Positions 6,640-13,372 of a stretch of 14,088 bases of DNA are shown piece after piece. Positions within the stretch are counted from its first letter, which is position 1. Each line of letters opens with the position of its first letter. The notes beneath the pieces were generated by a model. That model ran no database searches and had not been told where the DNA came from. It worked only from the letters and a program-made list of their open reading frames with translations. The position numbers and the translations under genes are program-made. The stretch is from NCBI GenBank assembly GCA_915275065.1, contig CAJZGD010000039.1:1-14088 (forward strand), written 5' to 3'. Source of the stretch: an uncultured Corynebacterium sp. Its GTDB lineage: Bacteria > Actinomycetota > Actinomycetes > Mycobacteriales > Mycobacteriaceae.

Positions 6640-7689
6640 CTACCGCGACGTTGACACCGGCGTGTCCTGGGACGCACCATAGCGATCCAACAGGGTGGAA
6701 GCCTCCTGCGCCGTCGACACATGCGCATTCTTCGCCAAATGCTGCAAATTCTCCGGCAGCGGCAACCCCCGGGCCTCCATTGCCTGCGCATACAACTTGC
6801 CCGCCCGATACGACGACCGCACCAATGGGCCCGACATCACCGCGCCGAAACCAAGCTCCAATGCGAAATCCCGATGCTCAATAAACTCCTCCGGCTTCAC
6901 CCACCGGTCAATCGGGTGGAACCGTGGGCCCGGCCGCAAATACTGGGTAATCGTCAAAATGTCGCACCCGGCCGAATGTAAATCCATGAGCGCATCCCGA
7001 ATTTCCTCCGGGGTCTCACCCATGCCCAAAATCAGATTCGACTTAGTAATAAGACCAAAATCCCTAGCCTGCCGGATCACATCCAGGGAACGGTCATACC
7101 GGAACGCCGGCCGGATCCGCTTAAAAATCCGCGGCACCGTCTCTAGATTATGGGCAAACACCTCCGGGCGTGCCTCAAACACCTCCTGCAATAAATCCGG
7201 CTTGCCCGAAAAATCCGGGGTGAGGTTCTCCACACCAGTATTCGGATTGAGTGCATGGATCTGCCGCACCACCTCGGCATAAAGCCATGCGCCCTCATCG
7301 TCTAAATCATCCCGGGTCACGCCGGTAATCGTGGAATAATTCAGGCCCATTTCCTTGACCGACTCCGCCACCCGGCGTGGCTCATCCCGGTCTAACGGCT
7401 CTGGCTTCGCCGAATTAATCTGGCAGAAATCGCATCTGCGGGAACAATTCGCCCCACCAATTAAAAACGTGGCCTCCCGGGATTCCCAACACTCGTGAAT
7501 ATTGGGGCACCCCGCCTCTTGGCACACGGTGTGCAGGCTCGAACCCGACACTCGTTTTTTAATGTCCTGGTATTCCGGGCCGGTTTTGACCGTGGTGCGG
7601 ATCCACCGTGGCTTATTTTCAATAGGGGTTTCAGAATTTCGTACTTCTACTCGGAGTAATTTGCGTCCATTGGGGGCTGCTGTAGTCAC
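6640..7689 (-). CDS. lipA: Lipoyl synthase (radical SAM)
   Basis: LipA inserts two sulfur atoms at C6 and C8 of octanoyl groups bound to lipoyl domains, using two [4Fe-4S] clusters and S-adenosylmethionine. Seen, numbering from the chosen start: the auxiliary-cluster motif CQEAGCPNIHEC (C56, C61, C67), the radical-SAM motif CSRRCDFC (C82, C86, C89), the TGVTRDDL and ILGMGET blocks of the TIM barrel, and the C-terminal RSSYR (291-295) whose serine ligates the auxiliary cluster. At 349 residues it is of usual length. The frame is open 15 codons further upstream, but the GTG at 7689 gives the expected short N-terminus (MTTAAPNGRKLLR). It follows lipB by 89 bp and ends at a strong terminator. Its substrates would include GcvH from the same cluster. 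Confidence 0.97.
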   Translation of the reverse strand: MTTAAPNGRKLLRVEVRNSETPIENKPRWIRTTVKTGPEYQDIKKRVSGSSLHTVCQEAGCPNIHECWESREATFLIGGANCSRRCDFCQINSAKPEPLDRDEPRRVAESVKEMGLNYSTITGVTRDDLDDEGAWLYAEVVRQIHALNPNTGVENLTPDFSGKPDLLQEVFEARPEVFAHNLETVPRIFKRIRPAFRYDRSLDVIRQARDFGLITKSNLILGMGETPEEIRDALMDLHSAGCDILTITQYLRPGPRFHPIDRWVKPEEFIEHRDFALELGFGAVMSGPLVRSSYRAGKLYAQAMEARGLPLPENLQHLAKNAHVSTAQEASTLLDRYGASQDTPVSTSR

Positions 7690-7696
7690 GCCCCAC

Positions 7697-7702
7697 ACCC
7701 TA
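7697..7702 (-). promoter_or_regulatory. Possible -10 (TAGGGT) immediately before lipA
   Basis: TAGGGT lies 7 nt before the GTG at 7689 on the minus strand, the same spacing as other leaderless starts here. The G-rich stretch could instead act as a weak Shine-Dalgarno for a leadered or lipB-lipA message, so this is tentative. Confidence 0.3.
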
Positions 7703-7738
7703 CTACCAATTGCGAAATGTGTCGAAATAAACAAAATC

Positions 7739-7761
7739 CTTATAATGTTGCCAATATTGGC
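7739..7761 (-). promoter_or_regulatory. Possible lipA promoter: TATAAG -10 with 12-bp palindrome in the spacer
   Basis: GCCAATATTGGC (7750-7761) is a perfect 12-bp palindrome, 60 bp upstream of the lipA GTG. Directly downstream on the minus strand is TATAAG (7739-7744), a good -10. The palindrome would sit within the 17-nt spacer between it and a poor -35 (CCATCG, 7762-7767). A repressor bound there would control lipA, giving a leader of about 42 nt. A second small hairpin, CGATGG/CCATCG with a 1-nt loop, abuts it at 7762-7774. The palindrome is certain; its function is inferred. Confidence 0.45.
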
Positions 7762-7778
7762 CGATGGCCCATCGCTGG

Positions 7779-8534
7779 TTACCGGCGTGGCAGCCCCTTG
7801 GTTGGGTCGGGTGCCGAATCAAATGTGTGATCCGCAACCACCAGCCGGCCCGAAAAGGCGTCGTCAAGCGCCTGCAATGTGGGTTGGATCATTTCCGCCA
7901 CGGACACGTCCCGGTCGAGTTCGCGGCTGAGCGTGGTCACGCCCGCGTCGGAAATGCCGCATGGGATGATGTGCTCGTAGAACTCCAGGGTGTTGTCGCA
8001 GTTGAGCGCCAACCCGTGCATGGTCACCCCGTGCGTGATCCGAATCCCCAGCGCGGCGATCTTCCGGTGCTCTGCCGGGGTGGCGCCGGGTACCCACACG
8101 CCGGAGCGTCCGTCGATGCGGCCCGCGGTGGTCACCCCGGCCTGGCGGACTACTTGGATGAGGGCTTCTTCGACGCGGCGCACATAATCCACCACGTCAA
8201 TGGGGTCCGCCAGCTTGATGATGGGGTATGCCACCAATTGGCCGGGGCCGTGCCAGGTGATGCGGCCGCCCCGGTCCACGTCGATGACCGGCAGCCCGTT
8301 CGTGGGCCGGTCCTCTGGCTGAGTGCGTTTGCCGGCCGTGTAGATGCTGGGGTGTTCCAGCACGATGATGGTGTCGCCGATGTCGCCGCGCGCCCGCTGC
8401 GCCGCCAGGTCGGCCTGCATGTCCCACGCCGCGAGATACTCCACCGTGCCCAGCAGTTGGACCGCGATGGGGGAGTCGTTGTCCTGGCGAATGGACTGGT
8501 CGGCGGGGAAAAATGGTTGGCGGGGCGCGGTCAT
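7779..8534 (-). CDS. lipB: Octanoyl-[ACP]:protein N-octanoyltransferase
   Basis: LipB transfers octanoate from acyl carrier protein to the lysine of lipoyl domains such as GcvH and the E2 subunits, ahead of LipA. The 251-residue protein has the family signature RGGRITWHGPGQ (88-99), HPSIYTAG (61-68), the catalytic Lys158 in RKIAALGIR, HG at 168-169, and the acyl-thioester Cys192 in PCGISD. The Lys-Cys spacing of 34 equals that in E. coli and M. tuberculosis LipB. The start is ATG 8534, with AAGGAG at 8541-8546 and 6-nt spacing; the frame runs open upstream to 8660, but that extension crosses a structured inverted repeat and does not look like LipB. It lies 180 bp after gcvH and 89 bp before lipA, on the same strand. 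Confidence 0.97.
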   Translation of the reverse strand: MTAPRQPFFPADQSIRQDNDSPIAVQLLGTVEYLAAWDMQADLAAQRARGDIGDTIIVLEHPSIYTAGKRTQPEDRPTNGLPVIDVDRGGRITWHGPGQLVAYPIIKLADPIDVVDYVRRVEEALIQVVRQAGVTTAGRIDGRSGVWVPGATPAEHRKIAALGIRITHGVTMHGLALNCDNTLEFYEHIIPCGISDAGVTTLSRELDRDVSVAEMIQPTLQALDDAFSGRLVVADHTFDSAPDPTKGLPRR

Positions 8535-8620
8535 GTGTGACTCCTTGTGGTCGGGTGGTGTGGTGGCGCCGGGCATTGGCCCATCACACCGTGAGCTTTT
8601 CGACGGATTCCCATGGCGAA

Positions 8621-8658
8621 GCGCCTTAAGACCCACAGGGGAGGGGTGCTTAAGGCGC
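8621..8658. repeat. Perfect 10-bp inverted repeat in the gcvH-lipB spacer (lipB side)
   Basis: GCGCCTTAAG (8621-8630) and CTTAAGGCGC (8649-8658) are exact inverted copies around an 18-nt loop; ACCC/GGGT inside the loop could add four pairs with a bulge. On the minus strand no T-run follows, so it is not a standard terminator. It lies 87 bp before the lipB ATG. Confidence 0.8.
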
Positions 8659-8670
8659 AATCCATTGGTT

Positions 8671-8697
8671 AAACCTTAAAGAGAAGGTTTAAGGTTT
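8671..8697. repeat. Perfect 10-bp inverted repeat in the gcvH-lipB spacer (gcvH side)
   Basis: AAACCTTAAA (8671-8680) and TTTAAGGTTT (8688-8697) are exact inverted copies with a 7-nt loop, 17 bp after the gcvH stop. An overlapping alternative pairing AACCTT/AAGGTT (8672-8677 with 8684-8689) also exists. It shares the CCTTAA core with the neighbouring repeat 12 bp away. An mRNA 3' end, a stabilising hairpin and a regulator site are all possible. Confidence 0.8.
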
Positions 8698-8714
8698 GGG
8701 TTGGGTGTTTGGGC

Positions 8715-9101
8715 TTAGACGCCGTTCTTTTCGGCGTATTCGGCGGCGGTGAGCAGCGGGCCCACCTCAGTGACCTCAACCTCGAACAGCCAGCCGGCGG
8801 TGAACGGGTCACCATTGATGATGGAGCAGTCGTCCAACGCCTCCTGGTTCACCGCGGTGACCGTGCCCGTGACCGGGGAATACAGGTCGGACACGGACTT
8901 GGTGGATTCCACCTCACCGCAGGTTTCGCCGGCCTCCACGGAGTCGCCCACCTGCGGCAGGTCGGCGAACACGATCTCGCCCAGCCGGTCGGCGGCGACG
9001 GACGTGATGCCCACCTTCACCTTGGCGCCCACGGCCTCATCGGCGGTGGCGTCGATCCATTCGTGATCGTCGGAGTAGGAATAATTCTCAGGCAATGACA
9101 T
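8715..9101 (-). CDS. gcvH: Glycine cleavage system H protein
   Basis: GcvH is the lipoyl-bearing shuttle that carries the aminomethyl group from the P protein to the T protein and is re-oxidised by dihydrolipoamide dehydrogenase. At 128 residues it is of standard size. The lipoylation site is Lys68 in GEVESTKSVSD, within the typical biotinyl/lipoyl hammerhead fold; HEWI near residue 13 and the C-terminal GWLFEVEV block also fit. The start is ATG 9101, with GAAAGG at 9110-9115. It follows gcvT by 52 bp and precedes lipB and lipA, whose products would install its cofactor. Confidence 0.98.
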   Translation of the reverse strand: MSLPENYSYSDDHEWIDATADEAVGAKVKVGITSVAADRLGEIVFADLPQVGDSVEAGETCGEVESTKSVSDLYSPVTGTVTAVNQEALDDCSIINGDPFTAGWLFEVEVTEVGPLLTAAEYAEKNGV

Positions 9102-9153
9102 ATGGGGAGCCTTTCAAAAAGTAGATGATTCTGGTTGGGATTCTAGCCGGTCG

Positions 9154-10263
9154 TTACTTGGCCCGGGAGTAAAATGGGAGTTTTACCACCTCAAACGGGT
9201 ACTTCTTGCCCCGAATGTCCGCATCCAGTTTGGTGCCGGGCTCCGCGAGTGCCGTATCCACATAGGCCAGGGCGATCGGGTGCCCAAGCGTGGGGGAGGG
9301 CTGCCCGGAGGTAACCTCGCCTACCACGGTGCCGTCCGCGTCGAACAGTTCGGCGTGGGCGCGGGCTGCCCGCCGGCCGGTGGAGGTCAACCCCACCAGG
9401 ACCCGGGTTGGCGGGGTGCCGGACAGCAGTTTCTCCTTGGCCACGAAATCCCCCTCCTTCTTCTTGCCCACCAGGACGCCCAGGCCAGCGTCGATCGGGG
9501 TGAGCGTCAGGTTCAGCTCGTTGCCGTAGAGCGGCATGCCCGCCTCCAGGCGTAACGAATCCCGGGCGGCCAAGCCGGCCGGCTTCAGGCCGAACTCGTC
9601 ACCGGCCTGCAGGATCCGCTCCCACAGGTCTGCGGCACCTGCGTTGGGGAGGAATAATTCGAACCCGTCTTCCCCGGTGTAGCCGGTGCGGGCCAGCAGC
9701 ACCTCGTGGCCGGCCACCGTGACCGGTGCGGCGGAATAATATTTCATCTCCTTGACAATCTGGCTATCCGCTTCGTTGGTGAGCGTGACTAATAATGCTT
9801 CCGCATTGGGTCCCTGCACCGCGATCAGGGCGGTGTCGGTGGATTCATTGACGAGCTCCACATCAAACTTGGCTGCCCGATCCACAAACGCCTGGAACAC
9901 GGTGTCGGCGTTCCCCGCATTGGGCACCACCAGGAATTCGTTCTCGCCCAGGCGGTAGGTGATGAGATCGTCGATGATATGCCCATCCTCGTTGACGATC
10001 ATCGAATACTTGGCCTTGCCCACCTTAATAATGGACAGGTGGGAGATCAGCGCGTAATCCAGGAATGCGCCGGCCTCGGGGCCGGTCACCCGGATTTCGC
10101 CCATGTGGGAGAGATCGAACAGGCCACAGGTGGTGCGAACAGCCCGGTGCTCTTCCAGCTCATTACCGTATTTGAGCGGCATGTTCCACGGGCCGAAGGC
10201 GGTGAAGGAAGCACCCAGCTTTTCGTGCTCGGCATGAAGGGGGGACTGACGAAGTTCGGTCAT
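9154..10263 (-). CDS. gcvT: Glycine cleavage system aminomethyltransferase (T protein)
   Basis: GcvT transfers the methylene group from aminomethyl-lipoyl GcvH to tetrahydrofolate, releasing ammonia. The 369-residue protein shows the family blocks FDLSHMGEIRVTG (49-61), YSMIVNEDGHIIDDL (86-100) with the catalytic Asp pair 98-99, ALIAVQGPNAEAL, GYTGEDGFELFLP and GLAARDSLRLEAGMPLYG, then the C-terminal barrel ending in GHPIALAYV. ATG 10263 (MTELRQSPLH) gives the usual N-terminus. The frame stays open another 36 codons upstream to an ATG at 10371, but that stretch is the inverted-repeat spacer and is not GcvT-like. The Shine-Dalgarno before 10263 is weak (AAGAAAG about 15 nt away), so coupling to gcvP translation or a structured leader may matter. 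Confidence 0.97.
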   Translation of the reverse strand: MTELRQSPLHAEHEKLGASFTAFGPWNMPLKYGNELEEHRAVRTTCGLFDLSHMGEIRVTGPEAGAFLDYALISHLSIIKVGKAKYSMIVNEDGHIIDDLITYRLGENEFLVVPNAGNADTVFQAFVDRAAKFDVELVNESTDTALIAVQGPNAEALLVTLTNEADSQIVKEMKYYSAAPVTVAGHEVLLARTGYTGEDGFELFLPNAGAADLWERILQAGDEFGLKPAGLAARDSLRLEAGMPLYGNELNLTLTPIDAGLGVLVGKKKEGDFVAKEKLLSGTPPTRVLVGLTSTGRRAARAHAELFDADGTVVGEVTSGQPSPTLGHPIALAYVDTALAEPGTKLDADIRGKKYPFEVVKLPFYSRAK

Positions 10264-10309
10264 GGGTTTCTTAATTCTTTCTTCTTGGGAAAAGTTTTCA
10301 TGTGGTGCA

Positions 10310-10366
10310 GGTTCCGGCCGCCAGGCACTGGGCTGCTCGCCGGATGGGTGCCCGGCGGCCGGAACC
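10310..10366. repeat. Perfect 13-bp inverted repeat (long hairpin) in the gcvP-gcvT spacer
   Basis: GGTTCCGGCCGCC (10310-10322) and GGCGGCCGGAACC (10354-10366) are exact inverted copies. After one mismatch, GGCAC/GTGCC (10324-10328 with 10348-10352) adds five pairs, giving a GC-rich stem of 18 or more pairs. It lies 19 bp after the gcvP stop and 46 bp before the gcvT start. No T-run directly follows on the minus strand, so it looks more like an mRNA-processing or stability hairpin, or an attenuator, than a plain terminator. Confidence 0.85.
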
Positions 10367-10385
10367 AGCATGAGACCAGCCGCGG

Positions 10386-13205
10386 CTAGTCGTCGATATC
10401 AAACGCCTCGGGTGGTGGGCAGGAGCACACGAAGTGCCGGTCGCCAAACGCCTCATCAATGCGGCGCACCGGCGGGAAATACTTCACGCCCTGCCGCAGG
10501 GACGTCACCGGGTAGGCGGCCTGCCGCCGGCTGAATGCGTAACCCCACTCGTCGCTGGATACCGACTCGGCGGTGAACGGGGCGTGATGCAGCACGGACT
10601 CTTCGAACGTGATGCTCCCCTGGGCGATCTCCTCGATCTCGGCGCGGATGCTGCGCATAGCGGCAATAAACCGATCCAACTCGGCCTTATCCTCCGACTC
10701 GGTGGGCTCCACCATGAGCGTGCCCGCCACCGGGAACGAGAGGGTGGGGGCGTGGAAACCATAATCCACCAGGCGTTTCGCCACATCCGTGGCGGACACC
10801 CCAGTGTCGTGCTCCAGGCCGCGCAGGTCGAAGATGCATTCGTGGCCTACCAGGCCATTCTTGCCGGTGTAGAGCACCGGGAAGGAGTCGGACAATTCCT
10901 TCGCCAAATAGTTGGCGCTGAGTACGGCGCCCGCGGAGGCCCGTTCCAGGCCCTCGGCGCCCATCATGGCGACATACGCCCAGGCGATGGGCACCACACC
11001 GGCCGAACCATAGCGGGTTCCTGAGGTCGGCACCCCAATGTTGATGGGGGTTTCCGTGGTGAGATCGACCGCATTAGCGTCGGTAGGCAGGAACGGCACC
11101 AAATGCTCCGCAACCGCCACCGGTCCCACGCCGGGGCCGCCACCACCGTGCGGAATGCTGAACGTCTTATGCAGATTCAGGTGGGAGACATCGCCCCCGA
11201 ACTCGCCCGGGCGTGCGATACCGGTCAGGGCGTTCAGGTTAGCGCCGTCGATATACACCTGGCCGCCGACAGCGTGCACCTTCTGGCACACCTCGCGTAC
11301 CGTGTCCTCAAACACCCCGTGGGTGGACGGGTAGGTGATCATAATGCCGGCAATGCTGTCCGTATGCTTTTCCAGCTTGGCGTCCAAATCGCCCAGGTCA
11401 ATGGAGCCGTCCGGGGCGGTGGCCACCACCACAACCCGAAGCTTCGCCAGCGTCGCCGAGGCAGCATTGGTGCCGTGGGCGGATTGCGGAATGAGAATGA
11501 TGTCTCGCTGATGCTCACCATTGGCCTGGTGGTAGCGTCGAATAGCGAGCAGGCCGGCAAGCTCACCCTGCGAACCGGCGTTCGGCTGCACCGATACTTT
11601 CGCATACCCGGTGATCTCCGCGAGCCACTCCTCCATCTCGTCGAGCAGCGCCCGCCACCCGACCGTCTGCGAATCGGGCGCATACGGGTGCACATTGGCG
11701 AACTCCGGCCAAGTGATCGGCTCCATGCCGGTGGTCGGGTTCAGCTTCATGGTGCACGACCCCAGCGGGATCATGGTGCGATCCAACGCCAAATCCTTAT
11801 CCTTCAACCCCCGCAGGTAGCGCAGCATTTGGGTCTCCGAATGTACCGACGAGAAAATGGGGTGCGTCAAGGTTTCCGTGGTGCGCGGCAGCGGCAGCGG
11901 GCGGGCCTCCGACTCGGTTGCGATAGCACCGAACAACTGTGCGAGCTTTTCGACGTCCTCCCGGGTGGCACCCTCGCCAAACGACACCGAAACCTTCGAA
12001 TCCCCCAGAGAACGCACCAGGTAACCGGCCTCCGCCGCGGCAGCCACAATCGCCGGGGCATCACACTCCACCGTCACCGTGTCGAAAAAGTTTTCGTGCA
12101 CCACCTTATCGCCCACGGCCTGGGCGAAATCGGAAGCATACTGGTGCACCCGCTCGGCAATCGCCCGCAAACCATCCGGGCCATGCCAAATGGCGTACAT
12201 GGAGGCGCATACCGCCAACAGTGCCTGGGCGGTACAAATATTACTGGTGGCCCGCTCCCGGCGAATATGCTGCTCCCGGGTTTGTAAGGCCAGACGGTAG
12301 GCGGGGCGGCCTTCGGCATCCTTCGACACGCCAACAATCCGGCCGGCCAACTGGCGCTTCAACTTGTCGGTGACCGCCATGAACGCGGCGTGCGGGCCAC
12401 CGAAAAACAGGGGCACACCAAACCGCTGCGACGAACCCACCGCAATATCCGCCCCCAAGGTGCCGGGGGACTCCAATAATTGCAAGGCCAGAAGATCCGT
12501 GGCGATCGCGGCCAGGCCACCCCGGGAATGAATGTCCTCAATGGCGCCGCGAACATCGACAATGTCCCCCTCGGTGCCAGGATAGGCCAACACCACACCA
12601 ATCAGCGACTCGCCCACAACACCGCTGGAAACGTCGGCGATCTCCACCTCCAACCCCAGGGTGCGGGCCCGCTCGGCGGTCACCGCCACAACCTGCGGGT
12701 GCAGGCGCCGGTCCAAAATAACCCGATTGCCCTTCTTATTGGTGCGGGCCATGAGACCCACGGCCTCAGCGACCGCGGTGGCCTCGTCAAGCAGCGACGC
12801 ATTAGCGATGGGCAGGTCGGTGAGTTCCTGCACCATGGTTTGGAAGTTCAATAATGCTTCCAGCCGGCCCTGGGAGATTTCCGGCTGGTATGGGGTGTAG
12901 GCCGTGTACCAGCCCGGATCCTCCACCACATTCCGGCGAATAACCGGTGGGGTGATCGTGTCAAAATAGCCTTGGCCATAAAACGACTGAAGCACCACGT
13001 TCTGCTGCGCATAACTGCGGAGCTTCCGTAGTGCTTCTTCTTCGGTGAGGGCCGGTCCGAGGGCGAGCGTGGTAGTGCGAATATCCTCCGGGACCGCGGC
13101 GTCGATAAGCGCTGCTAGTGTGGGATACCCAACACTGCTGAGCATCTCAGCCGTTTCCTTGCTGTCGGGGCCGATATGGCGATCAGAATAACTGGCGGGC
13201 GTCAT
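10386..13205 (-). CDS. gcvP: Glycine dehydrogenase (decarboxylating), glycine cleavage P protein
   Basis: GcvP is the PLP enzyme that decarboxylates glycine and passes the aminomethyl group to the lipoyl arm of GcvH. At 939 residues this is the long single-chain (fused alpha-beta) type, not the split gcvPA/gcvPB form. Seen: the N-terminal SDRHIGPD, the glycine-rich GGPHAAF region, the IPLGSCTMKLNPTTGMEPI block in the second half, and the PLP-binding lysine (about 680) in NLHKTFSIPHGGGGPG. The start chosen is ATG 13205 (MTPASYSDRH). An in-frame TTG at 13226 is weaker, because the AAGGGAG Shine-Dalgarno (13217-13223) overlaps it and serves the ATG at 11-nt spacing. It is first in the cluster, divergent from the secreted-protein gene. 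No frameshift is seen. Confidence 0.98.
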   Translation of the reverse strand: MTPASYSDRHIGPDSKETAEMLSSVGYPTLAALIDAAVPEDIRTTTLALGPALTEEEALRKLRSYAQQNVVLQSFYGQGYFDTITPPVIRRNVVEDPGWYTAYTPYQPEISQGRLEALLNFQTMVQELTDLPIANASLLDEATAVAEAVGLMARTNKKGNRVILDRRLHPQVVAVTAERARTLGLEVEIADVSSGVVGESLIGVVLAYPGTEGDIVDVRGAIEDIHSRGGLAAIATDLLALQLLESPGTLGADIAVGSSQRFGVPLFFGGPHAAFMAVTDKLKRQLAGRIVGVSKDAEGRPAYRLALQTREQHIRRERATSNICTAQALLAVCASMYAIWHGPDGLRAIAERVHQYASDFAQAVGDKVVHENFFDTVTVECDAPAIVAAAAEAGYLVRSLGDSKVSVSFGEGATREDVEKLAQLFGAIATESEARPLPLPRTTETLTHPIFSSVHSETQMLRYLRGLKDKDLALDRTMIPLGSCTMKLNPTTGMEPITWPEFANVHPYAPDSQTVGWRALLDEMEEWLAEITGYAKVSVQPNAGSQGELAGLLAIRRYHQANGEHQRDIILIPQSAHGTNAASATLAKLRVVVVATAPDGSIDLGDLDAKLEKHTDSIAGIMITYPSTHGVFEDTVREVCQKVHAVGGQVYIDGANLNALTGIARPGEFGGDVSHLNLHKTFSIPHGGGGPGVGPVAVAEHLVPFLPTDANAVDLTTETPINIGVPTSGTRYGSAGVVPIAWAYVAMMGAEGLERASAGAVLSANYLAKELSDSFPVLYTGKNGLVGHECIFDLRGLEHDTGVSATDVAKRLVDYGFHAPTLSFPVAGTLMVEPTESEDKAELDRFIAAMRSIRAEIEEIAQGSITFEESVLHHAPFTAESVSSDEWGYAFSRRQAAYPVTSLRQGVKYFPPVRRIDEAFGDRHFVCSCPPPEAFDIDD

Positions 13206-13254
13206 AACGTGACGGACTCCCTTCAAAAAATACCAAATTTATAGTGATTTACAT

Positions 13255-13272
13255 CATTATACCGTCATAATG
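13255..13272 (-). promoter_or_regulatory. gcvP promoter region: TATAAT -10 overlapped by an inverted repeat
   Basis: On the minus strand TATAAT (13256-13261) is a consensus -10, about 50 nt before the gcvP ATG. It is embedded in the inverted repeat CATTAT (13255-13260) / ATAATG (13267-13272), spaced by 6 nt, where a bound repressor would block RNA polymerase. A TTGACT (13274-13279) lies too close to serve as its -35. The short leader leaves no room for a glycine riboswitch. The rest of the 167-bp gap to the divergent gene shows nothing else clear. Confidence 0.5.
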
Positions 13273-13372
13273 TAGTCAATATCCGGTTTCTGGATGACTG
13301 TCTGATTTCCCGAGGCGCTCGCACAGGGGGCAAGACTAGCCATGTTCCCACAGATGTAGCACTATTTTGGGT

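Noticed and set aside
7690..7734. N-terminal extension of lipA to 7734
   Set aside because: LipA of related organisms begins near the TTAAPNGRKLLR block; the upstream codons cover candidate promoter sequence.
8535..8660. N-terminal extension of lipB to an in-frame start at 8660
   Set aside because: The extra residues are not LipB-like and would be encoded by a perfect inverted repeat, whereas ATG 8534 has a good Shine-Dalgarno.
8621..8697. The two gcvH-lipB inverted repeats as intrinsic terminators
   Set aside because: Neither stem is followed by a T-run on the minus strand; kept as structured repeats of unknown role.
10264..10371. N-terminal extension of gcvT to ATG 10371
   Set aside because: The extra 36 residues come from the palindromic spacer and are absent from the GcvT family; MTELRQSPLH at 10263 is the normal N-terminus.
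13243..13258. GlxR/CRP-type site (AGTGA-N6-TCATT) upstream of gcvP
   Set aside because: Only about 7 of 10 positions fit TGTGA-N6-TCACA, and the right half is poor; too weak to call.
13206..13372. Glycine riboswitch before gcvP
   Set aside because: The likely leader is only about 45 nt, and no paired aptamer architecture is visible in the 167-bp gap.
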